Source of the DNA: Anaeromassilibacillus stercoravium
Lineage (GTDB): Bacteria; Bacillota; Clostridia; Oscillospirales; Acutalibacteraceae
Assembly (NCBI GenBank): GCA_019118845.1
Contig: DWYE01000070.1
Span: 1 to 13,122, forward strand
DNA length: 13,122 bases
Direction of reading: 5' to 3'
Positions within the stretch are counted from its first letter, which is position 1. Each line of letters begins with the position of its first letter. The translations under genes and the position numbers were made by a program. A model generated the notes under the pieces. It had not been told where the DNA came from. It was given only the letters and a program-made list of their open reading frames with translations, and made no database searches. Positions 6,429 through 12,881 of this stretch are shown here, in pieces.

Positions 6429-6446
6429 GATGGGGAGGAAAAGAAA

Positions 6447-6641
6447 ATGGATGTGGATCTGATCTTTCGAATTGCCGCGATTGGCATCATCGTCGCCGTG
6501 CTCAACCAGCTTTTGGTTCGCTCCGGAAGGGAGGAACAGGCCATGATGACGACGCTGGCCGGGTTGATTGTCGTACTGATGATGATTATCCAGCAGATCG
6601 ACGTGCTGTTCCAGTCCATCAAATCCATTTTCGGGCTGTGA
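6447..6641 (+). CDS. spoIIIAC: Stage III sporulation protein AC
   Basis: A 64-residue membrane protein (68 in B. subtilis) and one of the small integral components of the SpoIIIA machine. Two hydrophobic helices are visible, at about 4-22 (LIFRIAAIGIIVAVLNQLL) and about 35-50 (MTTLAGLIVVLMMII). They are joined by a short charged loop (RSGREEQ), and the protein ends in an amphipathic tail, FQSIKSIFGL. The ATG at 6447 is set by GGGGAGG at 6432-6438, 8 nt upstream. Upstream codons in the same frame would read through the palindrome and the end of spoIIIAB and are not conserved. spoIIIAD starts 37 nt after its stop, and the two proteins are related in fold across the family. Confidence 0.93.
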   Translation: MDVDLIFRIAAIGIIVAVLNQLLVRSGREEQAMMTTLAGLIVVLMMIIQQIDVLFQSIKSIFGL

Positions 6642-6678
6642 CGGTGCAATGGATCTGCCCCAGTGGGGAGGTGCGGGG

Positions 6679-7068
6679 ATGAACATCATCGGCATTGTGG
6701 GCACGGCGCTGATTGCAGCAATCTTCGCGGTGACACTCAAGCGGTATAACCAGGAATATGCGGTCATCATCAGCATCATCGCCGGGGTGGTGATCCTGGT
6801 GGAGATCCTGCGGAATATCTCTCCGGCGGTTCGGGAGATCACGACCCTGCTTTCGGGGGTGGGGCTCACACAGGAGTATGGATTGATTCTGTTTAAGACG
6901 CTGGGCATCTGTTTCTTGGCGCAGTTTGCGGCCGATTCCTGCCGGGACGCCGGGGAGAGCGCCCTGGCGTCCAAGGTGGAACTTGCAGGGAAGATCTCCA
7001 TTCTTGTGCTCTCCCTGCCGCTGTTTGAGGATATTGCGCAGACGGCCCTTGGGCTGATCGGCGGATAG
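6679..7068 (+). CDS. spoIIIAD: Stage III sporulation protein AD
   Basis: Polytopic membrane protein of the SpoIIIA complex, 129 residues (about 133 in B. subtilis). The N-terminal half resembles SpoIIIAC, with helices at about 2-18 and 28-46. The C-terminal half carries the strongly conserved block GICFLAQFAADSCRDAGESALASKVELAGKI, here around residues 76-106, followed by a last helix, SILVLSLPLFEDIAQTALGLI. The ATG at 6679 has GGGGAGGTG at 6665-6673, 5 nt upstream. An in-frame ATG at 6649 would add ten residues that contain the ribosome binding site, so it is not used here. Its stop is 18 nt before the TTG start of spoIIIAE. Confidence 0.94.
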   Translation: MNIIGIVGTALIAAIFAVTLKRYNQEYAVIISIIAGVVILVEILRNISPAVREITTLLSGVGLTQEYGLILFKTLGICFLAQFAADSCRDAGESALASKVELAGKISILVLSLPLFEDIAQTALGLIGG

Positions 7069-7086
7069 AAAAAGGATGGATGTCGA

Positions 7087-8226
7087 TTGAAACGGATGGT
7101 TTGCCTGGCGTTGGCGCTCGTCCTAACGGTGTTGTTTGCGCCCATTGCGTGGGCGGAATCGACGGAGGACTACTATACGGAACAATTGGAAGAGAGCGGT
7201 GCGGCCGACTTGCCGGAGCAGCTTCCGCAGGAGACGCAACATACGCTTGAGGAACTCGGAATTGACGGGACGGATTGGCAGGCGTTGACTTCGATCACGC
7301 CGGAGGCTCTCTTTTCGGAAATCGGCGGCATGGCGCAGGAAAACGCCCGAGGGCCGCTGCAAGCGGCGGCCTCGGTCATTGCCGTTATGTTGCTTTGCGC
7401 TCTATGCAATGGGATGAAACTGTCCCTGGGGGAAAAGCCGCTCGGCGGAGTGATCGGCATGGTTGGCGCGCTCTGCGTGTGTACCACGGTGGTGGGGCCA
7501 GTGGTGGCATGCATTGAACATGCGGCACAGGTGGTGCAGGCCGCAGCGGGCTTTCTTCTGGCCTGTGTGCCGGTCCTCGCCGGAATCATGCTGGCCGCAG
7601 GGCAGCCCGTCTCCGCAGGATCGTACAATTTACTGATGATGGCGGTCGGGAATGTCATTTCCATCCTTTCTGCCAGCATTTTGGTCCCCTGCCTCAACAT
7701 TTTTCTGGCCCTCTCCATTGTGTCTGCTATTTCCCCAGGGGTAAACCTGAGCGGCATCTGCAACGCGTTTCACAAGGTGGTCAAATGGGTGCTCGGCTTT
7801 TGCATGACGGTCTTCGCCGGCTTGCTGACGGTACATAGCATCGTGGCGTCCTCCATGGATGAGACGACGGCAAAGGCTGCCAAATTTGTGGTCAGCAGTT
7901 TTGTACCCGTGGTGGGGAGCGCTTTGGGAGACGCTTTACAAACGGTGACCGGCTGTGTAAAGCTGCTGAAATCCGGCGTGGGAGCCTTTGGCCTTCTGGC
8001 GGGCGCACTGATCTTTTTGCCCGTCATCCTGCAATGCCTGCTTTGGATGGTGACGCTCAACGTCTGTGCAGGGGCGGGGGATGTCTTTGAGCTTAAGGAG
8101 ATCACCTCGCTGTTGCGGGCGGTTGCCAAAGCGGTCGAGTTGATTTTGGCGATTGTGCTGTGCTGTATGACCATCCTGACGGTTTCTACAGCGATTGTAC
8201 TGCTGATGGGAAAGGGGGGAGGATGA
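7087..8226 (+). CDS. spoIIIAE: Stage III sporulation protein AE
   Basis: Large polytopic membrane protein of the SpoIIIA complex, 379 residues (399 in B. subtilis). It begins with a clear signal peptide: MKR, a hydrophobic core (about 5-20), and a likely cleavage after AWA (21-23). An acidic, glutamate-rich extracytoplasmic segment (about 24-90) follows. From about residue 95 on there are repeated hydrophobic helices, including the family-like block around SIVSAISPGVNLSGICNAFHKVVKWVLG. The TTG at 7087 is chosen because AAGGA (7072-7076) lies 10 nt upstream and it supplies the positively charged KR for the signal peptide. The ATG at 7096 would lose the KR pair and sit 19 nt from the site. Its TGA stop overlaps the ATG of spoIIIAF. 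Confidence 0.93.
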   Translation: MKRMVCLALALVLTVLFAPIAWAESTEDYYTEQLEESGAADLPEQLPQETQHTLEELGIDGTDWQALTSITPEALFSEIGGMAQENARGPLQAAASVIAVMLLCALCNGMKLSLGEKPLGGVIGMVGALCVCTTVVGPVVACIEHAAQVVQAAAGFLLACVPVLAGIMLAAGQPVSAGSYNLLMMAVGNVISILSASILVPCLNIFLALSIVSAISPGVNLSGICNAFHKVVKWVLGFCMTVFAGLLTVHSIVASSMDETTAKAAKFVVSSFVPVVGSALGDALQTVTGCVKLLKSGVGAFGLLAGALIFLPVILQCLLWMVTLNVCAGAGDVFELKEITSLLRAVAKAVELILAIVLCCMTILTVSTAIVLLMGKGGG

Positions 8227-8711
8227 TGGGGGCGGTCCGCGAATGGAGCGCGGCCATCTGCCTGGCGGCTTTAGCGGCCGCCCTGTTACAGGGATTGGCG
8301 CCGAGCGGCGCAATGGAACGGATGGTAAAGCTTGTGCTCGGGGCGTTTGTCCTTTGCGCGCTGGCCATGCCCTTGAAAAACCTGGGGATGCAGATCGCCT
8401 GGACTTTCCCCATCGAAGGGCAAGTACAGGAGAATACCCAATTGCAAAGCACAGTGGAAAACCAGATGGAGACCGCGGCGCGTGCCAGTATTGAGAACCT
8501 CGTTGCGGCAGAGCTGAGCAGAATGGACATAAAAAGTGAAAAAGTTGTGGTGTGGATGGATACAAACGCGGACAACAGCATAGGTATTAACAGGGTGGAG
8601 GTCACGCTGGCCGAAGAATACGGCGGGGACTGCGCCCGAGCGCAAGCGCATCTGCGGGAGACGCTTGGGCTGGAAGTGGAGGTAACGGCGCATGGCGACG
8701 AAGGATCGTGA
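8223..8711 (+). CDS. spoIIIAF: Stage III sporulation protein AF
   Basis: Membrane-anchored SpoIIIA component, 162 residues (about 206 in B. subtilis, so short). Two helices at the N-terminus (about 9-26 and 34-51) are followed by a polar region from about 60 on that faces the intermembrane space. The end (INRVEVTLAEEYG, then GLEVEVT) fits the alternating alpha/beta ring-building fold reported for this protein. The start ATGATG offers 8223 or 8226. I take 8223, which forms an ATGA overlap with the spoIIIAE stop, although GGAGG at 8218-8222 is very close and 8226 is equally possible. The 3' end overlaps spoIIIAG by 20 nt, which suggests translational coupling. Confidence 0.9.
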   Translation: MMGAVREWSAAICLAALAAALLQGLAPSGAMERMVKLVLGAFVLCALAMPLKNLGMQIAWTFPIEGQVQENTQLQSTVENQMETAARASIENLVAAELSRMDIKSEKVVVWMDTNADNSIGINRVEVTLAEEYGGDCARAQAHLRETLGLEVEVTAHGDEGS

Positions 8712-9258
8712 AGAAAAGAGTTGGTTTGAAAAGTTTGCGGAGAACGAAACCTGCCGCAAATGGGTTGTGATCGCAGGGGTGGCGGGCATTGCGCTGATCT
8801 TTCTGTCCGGGCTGTTCAGCCCGGGAAAGGAGGAGACGCAGGAGGCGTCCTCTCAACCGGCGGCGCAGTCCGCGCAGGCGTATACGCAGGAGCTGGAGCA
8901 GAGCCTTGCCGAATTGGTCACCAACATTCAAGGGGCGGGCAACGCCAAGGTGATGGTGACGGTGGAACGCAGCGCGGAACAGGTGTATGCACAGGAGGAA
9001 AAACGCAGCACCCAGACCACTGAGGATCGCGGCTCCAACAACAGCACAGAAACCAACTACATCCTGGTGAAAGACGCCGATGGCTCCCAGCGGGCGCTGG
9101 CCGTGACCGAGGTGCAGCCGGTTGTCAAGGGGGTGGTAGTGGTGTGCGACGGCGGGGACGATCCGGTGGTGCAACAGCGCGTGATCGATGCCGTGACCAC
9201 GGCGCTGGATATCACATCGGTCCGGGTCTGCGTGGTCAAAGCCGCGGATACAGGGTAG
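8692..9258 (+). CDS. spoIIIAG: Stage III sporulation protein AG
   Basis: Single-pass membrane protein of 188 residues that forms a large ring in the space between mother cell and forespore. The N-terminus is charged and cytoplasmic (1-22), one helix spans about 24-42, and a glutamine/alanine/serine-rich linker runs to about 63. The ring-building domain covers about 64-188, beginning YTQELEQSLAELV and containing the conserved GAGNAKVMVTVERS block. A loop rich in T, N, S and charged residues (about 104-122) interrupts it, and this region forms the beta-barrel insertion in the B. subtilis structure. The end, VQQRVIDAVTTALDI, is also typical. GGAGGT at 8678-8683 is 8 nt from the ATG, inside spoIIIAF. 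Confidence 0.95.
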   Translation: MATKDREEKSWFEKFAENETCRKWVVIAGVAGIALIFLSGLFSPGKEETQEASSQPAAQSAQAYTQELEQSLAELVTNIQGAGNAKVMVTVERSAEQVYAQEEKRSTQTTEDRGSNNSTETNYILVKDADGSQRALAVTEVQPVVKGVVVVCDGGDDPVVQQRVIDAVTTALDITSVRVCVVKAADTG

Positions 9259-9331
9259 GCCCGGCCGGATCACTGCTGTGCCCGGCGTTGCAATACAGGG
9301 CGAAAATTAACAACAGGAGGAGTACATACGT

Positions 9332-9916
9332 ATGGGTATTGGAAAACGTCAGCTTGTTCTTGCGGCCTTGGTCGTCGCGCTGGGGGCAGCCGTCTATTTG
9401 AATTGGCAATTCTCAGGGGATAATCAACTGCTTGCAACGAATACGGTCACCTCGCAGAAGGAACTCGGAGAAGCACAACTGGTCAATGCCTCCGTGCCGT
9501 CCTCCTCGGCGCCGGCAGAGTCGTCCAACGCACCGGTTTCCTCCGAGGCGGGACAGGGCGCGGATGCAAACGATTATTTCACACAGGCGCGCTTGAGCCG
9601 TCAAAAGGCGCGGGATGAGGCGGTAGAGCTTTTGGAAAAGGTCTTACAGGACGCGGAACAGAGCGACGCAGCCAAGAAAGATGCGGTTGCACAGGCGGCG
9701 GTCGTGGCGCAGAATGTCCTGAAGGAGAGCAACATCGAGAACCTCATCAAGGCCAAAGGGTTTGAGGACTGCGTGGTATTCCTGCAAAACGGGGAATGCA
9801 ATGTGGTGGTGAAGGTCAAGGAATCGGACCCGAACAACGCGGTGGTCATCAAGGACATTGTGGCTGGGCAGGCGGGCGTCACCTACGATAAGATCAAAAT
9901 TGTGGAGAACCAGTAG
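9332..9916 (+). CDS. spoIIIAH: Stage III sporulation protein AH
   Basis: Single-pass membrane protein of 194 residues, the mother-cell partner of SpoIIQ (or its functional equivalent) across the intermembrane space. The helix is at about 8-24. A serine/alanine/proline-rich linker runs from about 50 to 75. The C-terminal domain (about 80-194) starts with the family's DYFTQARLSRQKARDEAVE block, continues through a long alanine-rich helix and NIENLIKAKGFEDCVVFLQ, and ends in an alternating strand/helix ring-building fold. AGGAGG at 9315-9320 is 11 nt from the ATG. The 73-nt gap after spoIIIAG is the largest in the operon. It contains only a weak GCCGG/CCGGC hairpin with a 13-nt loop (9264-9286). 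Last spoIIIA gene. Confidence 0.95.
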   Translation: MGIGKRQLVLAALVVALGAAVYLNWQFSGDNQLLATNTVTSQKELGEAQLVNASVPSSSAPAESSNAPVSSEAGQGADANDYFTQARLSRQKARDEAVELLEKVLQDAEQSDAAKKDAVAQAAVVAQNVLKESNIENLIKAKGFEDCVVFLQNGECNVVVKVKESDPNNAVVIKDIVAGQAGVTYDKIKIVENQ

Positions 9917-9935
9917 GATTTCTTCTGCGGCTCCC

Positions 9936-9965
9936 TTGTGCTTTTCTTCCAGACTGTGGTATAAT
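9936..9965 (+). promoter_or_regulatory. Sigma-A promoter with extended -10 for the nusB operon
   Basis: TTGTGC (9936-9941), an 18-nt spacer, then a perfect TATAAT (9960-9965) preceded by TG at 9957-9958 (extended -10). Transcription should begin near 9972. It lies just after the spoIIIAH stop and lets nusB and the genes behind it be expressed during growth, independent of sporulation. Confidence 0.82.
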
Positions 9966-10002
9966 AACCGCGTGGAAGTTTGAAAACCGAACGAACCTTT
10001 TG

Positions 10003-10035
10003 AACCCTCCACAATTGTGGAGGGTTTCTTATTTT
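10003..10035 (+). terminator. Terminator-like hairpin in the nusB leader / end of spoIIIA
   Basis: A perfect 24-nt palindrome at 10003-10026 (arm AACCCTCCACAA, centre AATT) is followed by TTTCTTATTTT-type sequence to 10035. It has the form of an intrinsic terminator. It lies downstream of spoIIIAH but also about 30 nt downstream of the predicted nusB transcription start. It must therefore stop spoIIIA transcripts while being passed, at least partly, by nusB transcripts. Confidence 0.85.
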
Positions 10036-10058
10036 GACAAGTTACGCGGAGGAAGCTT

Positions 10059-10466
10059 ATGAAACGAAGCGAAGCCAGAGAGCAGGCGTTTGCCCTGACC
10101 TTTGAAAGAACCATCAACCGGGAGTCGGTCAGCCGGATCATCGACGCGGCCGGTTTGTCCAAGGATATGATTGTAGACGATTTTGCAGAGCGCCTTGCCG
10201 AGGGTGCGGAGCAGCATGAGGCGGAGATCGACGCACAGATTGAGAAGAATATCCGGGGCTGGAAGATGAACCGCCTGTCAAAGGTTTCCCTGTCCCTATT
10301 GCGCCTGGCGATTTACGAGATTTTGTTTGAAGACGAGATCCCGGTCAGCGTTTCGATCAACGAGGCGGTCGACCTCGCAAAGAAATATGGGACAGCGGAG
10401 GACGCTCCATTTGTCAACGGGGTCCTTGGATCGGTTGCAAAGGAATTCGGTGAAAAACATGCATAA
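10059..10466 (+). CDS. nusB: Transcription antitermination factor NusB
   Basis: All-helical RNA-binding factor of 135 residues, the normal length. With NusE (ribosomal protein S10) it binds boxA RNA and promotes processive transcription of rRNA operons. Family features are the N-terminal SEAREQAFALTFE helix, the W-MNRLSKVSLSLLRLAIYE block (about 68-87), and the C-terminal PVSVSINEAVDLAKKYGTA, then FVNGVLGSVAKE. GGAGGA at 10048-10053 lies 5 nt before the ATG. It has its own promoter and a hairpin in the leader. Its last 8 nt overlap the ATG of the Kae1-like gene, so the two are probably translationally coupled. In B. subtilis nusB also lies downstream of spoIIIA, with acc genes and yqhY between; these are absent here. 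Confidence 0.95.
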   Translation: MKRSEAREQAFALTFERTINRESVSRIIDAAGLSKDMIVDDFAERLAEGAEQHEAEIDAQIEKNIRGWKMNRLSKVSLSLLRLAIYEILFEDEIPVSVSINEAVDLAKKYGTAEDAPFVNGVLGSVAKEFGEKHA

Positions 10467-11400
10467 GGTTCTGGGCATCGATACGAGCAACTACACGACC
10501 TCCGCTGCGCTCTATACCGGCGGCGAGATCCGGCAGGAAAAGCAGTTGCTGCCGGTGCGGAAAGGCGAACTTGGCCTGCGGCAGAGCGACGCCGTTTTCC
10601 ACCACGTGCAGCAACTTCCTCAGATCCTGGAACGGCTGTTCCACGGAGCTGGCGGCGAAGGTGCAATCGAAGCGGTGGGGGCGTCCGCGCGTCCACGCGA
10701 CCAGGAGGACTCTTATATGCCCTGTTTCACAGTGGGAATAGGCACGGCGAAGGCGGTGGCAACGGCGCTTTCCGTGCCTTTCTTTTCGTTCTCCCATCAG
10801 GCGGGGCATATTGCGGCGGCGCTCTATTCTGCGGGAAAACTTTCCTTTTTGCAAGAGCCGTTTTTGGCGTTCCATGTCTCCGGCGGAACCACCGAGGCGG
10901 TGCGGGTTACGCCGGACCAGGAGCATCTTTTCCAAGCGGAGATCGTCGCGCGTTCGCTCGACTTAAAAGGGGGACAAGCGGTTGACCGCGTGGGCGGAAT
11001 GCTAGGGCTGCCGTTTCCCGCGGGGAAATTCCTGGAGGAATTGGCGTTGCAGTCGGATGCTTCGTTTAAAATCCGTCCGTCTATGAAGGGGGCGGATTGT
11101 TCCCTCTCCGGCGTGGAGAACCAATGCAGGAAAATGCTCGATCATGGCAGCCCGCGGGAGGACGTGGCGCGCTATTGCCTCCTTTCCATCCTGGCGGCGC
11201 TGGACGGCATGGCCTCCGCGTTGCAAAAAGAGTACGGCGGATTGCCGATGCTGTTTGCGGGCGGCGTGATGTCCAACCGTCTCATTCGAGAGGCGCTTAC
11301 GGAAAAATACGGCGCAGTGTTTGCGGAGCCCGCGTTTTCCAGCGACAACGCGGCCGGCATCGCCGTGCTCACCGAGATGAAACGCTGCGGCGCATGCTAG
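10459..11400 (+). CDS. Kae1/TsaD-like protein (peptidase M22/glycoprotease family paralogue)
   Basis: A 313-residue member of the ASKHA-fold Kae1/TsaD family. TsaD itself makes the t6A modification of tRNA; this protein looks like a diverged paralogue. Motifs visible: GIDTSNYTT (6-14), HQAGH at 113-117 in place of the HMEGH metal motif (both histidines kept, glutamate lost), SGGTTE (141-146) where TsaD has SGGHT, GGQAVDRVGGMLGLPFPAG, a SLSGVENQ block, AGGVMSNRLIRE, and SDNAAG with the metal-ligand aspartate D296. The nucleotide- and metal-binding framework therefore seems intact. A GTG at 10450, 5 nt from AAAGGA, is an alternative start; the ATG is preceded by GGTGA at 10449-10453. Whether it acts in t6A synthesis is not known. 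Canonical tsaD should lie elsewhere in the genome. It occupies the folD position of the B. subtilis order. Confidence 0.85.
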   Translation: MHKVLGIDTSNYTTSAALYTGGEIRQEKQLLPVRKGELGLRQSDAVFHHVQQLPQILERLFHGAGGEGAIEAVGASARPRDQEDSYMPCFTVGIGTAKAVATALSVPFFSFSHQAGHIAAALYSAGKLSFLQEPFLAFHVSGGTTEAVRVTPDQEHLFQAEIVARSLDLKGGQAVDRVGGMLGLPFPAGKFLEELALQSDASFKIRPSMKGADCSLSGVENQCRKMLDHGSPREDVARYCLLSILAALDGMASALQKEYGGLPMLFAGGVMSNRLIREALTEKYGAVFAEPAFSSDNAAGIAVLTEMKRCGAC

Positions 11401-11440
11401 ACGGACTTTGGAATTCTGGATCTCCGGGAGGAATCGGACG

Positions 11441-12697
11441 ATGGTGGAACCGGTGCTTTTGACCGTTACACAATTGAATACGTATATCAAATCCCTGCTG
11501 GAGGGGGACCCAAACCTCACAAGCGTCTTCGTCAGCGGGGAGATTTCGAATTTTACCAATCACTACCGGTCCGGACATTTTTATCTCTCGCTGAAGGATG
11601 AGAAGAGCGTGGTGAAATCGGTTATGTTCGCCACCTATGCGCGGCGCTTGCGTTTTTTGCCCGAGGATGGCATGAAAGTGATTGCGCGCGGGCATATTGG
11701 CGTATATGAGCCCACCGGCCAGTATCAGCTTTACATTGAAGATCTACAGCCGGATGGCGTGGGCGCTTTAAATTTGGCTTTTGAACAGCTCAAAGAAAAA
11801 CTGGGCGCCGAGGGGCTGTTCCGCGCGGACCGAAAAAAACCGCTGCCGCCCTTTCCCACGCGCATCGGCGTGATTACCTCCCCAACCGGCGCGGCGGTGC
11901 ATGACATTGTGACCATTTTGGCTAGGCGGTGGCCGTTGGCGGAGGTCATATTCTGCCCCGTGCTGGTGCAGGGGGAAGGCGCGGCGCCGCAGCTGATCGA
12001 TGCTTTAAAGCGGATGAACCGTCTCCGCTGTGCGGATGTCATCATCCTGGGACGCGGCGGGGGATCGCTGGAGGACCTCTGGCCCTTCAACGAGGAGACG
12101 CTTGCGCGCGCAGTGGCCGCATCCAAAATCCCGGTGATCTCCGCGGTGGGGCACGAGACGGACTTTACAATCTGCGATTTCGTGGCGGACCTGCGCGCGC
12201 CAACCCCCTCGGCCGCGGCGGAGTTAGCCGTGCCGGATCAAGCGGATTGGCTTTCCACCATCCGAAATCAGGAGGCGCGGATGGCCTCGTTGCTGCGCGC
12301 AAGGGTAGAACAGCTGCGCCAGCAGGTGGATTCCCTGGCGGGTAGTCGCGTCCTGCGCAATCCACAAGAACTTCTGGCGGTCCAGCGCATGCGCATCGAT
12401 GGGTTGTCCACGCGGCTTTCCGACGGCATCAAACGAAGGCTGACGGAGGATGAAGCGCGGTTGGCTGCACTCAGTGGTCGGCTGCACGCGCTGAGCCCGC
12501 TGCAAGTGCTTTCCCGCGGTTATGCAATCGCCAGTGCCGCGGGCGGTGAAGTCGTTTCCAGCGTGGAGCAGGCGCAAAAGGGGGATAAGCTCTCCCTGCG
12601 GCTTTTGGATGGACAGATTGCATGTTTGGTCGAACGGACAGAACGTTTTTCAGAACAGGAGGAATCGGGAGATGGCAAAAAAAGCGACGACGTTTGA
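11441..12697 (+). CDS. xseA: Exodeoxyribonuclease VII large subunit
   Basis: Catalytic large subunit of exonuclease VII, which degrades single-stranded DNA in both directions to oligonucleotides. The protein has 418 residues (family roughly 400-460). An N-terminal OB-fold (about 5-100; VFVSGEISNF, GHFYLSLKD) is followed by the catalytic domain. That domain has RIGVITSPTGAAVHDI, the GRGGGSLEDLWPFNEE block (204-219) and AVGHETD with H238 and D241, then DLRAPTPSAAAE. The later part is a long coiled-coil-forming helical region (about 265-365) and the C-terminal LSRGYAI segment. The ATG at 11441 has GGGAGGA 8 nt upstream. An in-frame ATG at 11408 lacks a site and would include the ribosome binding site. 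It overlaps xseB by 26 nt. Confidence 0.96.
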   Translation: MVEPVLLTVTQLNTYIKSLLEGDPNLTSVFVSGEISNFTNHYRSGHFYLSLKDEKSVVKSVMFATYARRLRFLPEDGMKVIARGHIGVYEPTGQYQLYIEDLQPDGVGALNLAFEQLKEKLGAEGLFRADRKKPLPPFPTRIGVITSPTGAAVHDIVTILARRWPLAEVIFCPVLVQGEGAAPQLIDALKRMNRLRCADVIILGRGGGSLEDLWPFNEETLARAVAASKIPVISAVGHETDFTICDFVADLRAPTPSAAAELAVPDQADWLSTIRNQEARMASLLRARVEQLRQQVDSLAGSRVLRNPQELLAVQRMRIDGLSTRLSDGIKRRLTEDEARLAALSGRLHALSPLQVLSRGYAIASAAGGEVVSSVEQAQKGDKLSLRLLDGQIACLVERTERFSEQEESGDGKKSDDV

Positions 12698-12881
12698 GGC
12701 TGCGGTTACCCGGCTGGACGAAATTGTCAAACAGCTGGAAGAGGGGGGAGAATCGTTGGATTCCTCCATGAAATTGTTTGAAGAGGGGTCCGCCCTGGCA
12801 ACACTCTGTTATGAGAAACTGAAACAGGCAGAGCAAAAGATCACCCAACTCTCTGCGCTGGAAAAGGAGGAACAGGCATGA
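12672..12881 (+). CDS. xseB: Exodeoxyribonuclease VII small subunit
   Basis: A 69-residue regulatory subunit that packs in several copies around the coiled coil of XseA. The signature is the pair of helices TFEAAVTRLDEIVKQLEEG (about 7-25) and SLDSSMKLFEEGSALATLC (about 28-46), with the usual LDEIV-LE-G-LS-D-S---FE-G layout. The tail is rich in K, E and Q. AGGAGGA at 12657-12663, inside xseA, is 8 nt from the ATG. The 26-nt overlap with xseA and the ATGA overlap with the next gene point to tight translational coupling, fitting the high small-to-large subunit ratio of the enzyme. Confidence 0.96.
   Translation: MAKKATTFEAAVTRLDEIVKQLEEGGESLDSSMKLFEEGSALATLCYEKLKQAEQKITQLSALEKEEQA

Noticed and set aside
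6057..7145. 362-residue open frame on the minus strand opposite spoIIIAB-AE
   Set aside because: Its translation is low in recognisable features and rich in P, S and R, and four conserved sporulation genes occupy the other strand.
9259..9331. Separate promoter or hairpin in the 73-nt gap before spoIIIAH
   Set aside because: Only a 5-bp hairpin with a 13-nt loop and no recognisable -35/-10 pair; nothing strong enough to call.
9966..10058. boxA-like antitermination signal in the nusB leader
   Set aside because: No stretch close to the boxA core (GCTCTTT) lies within the transcribed leader. The nearest pyrimidine-rich sequence is upstream of the start site.
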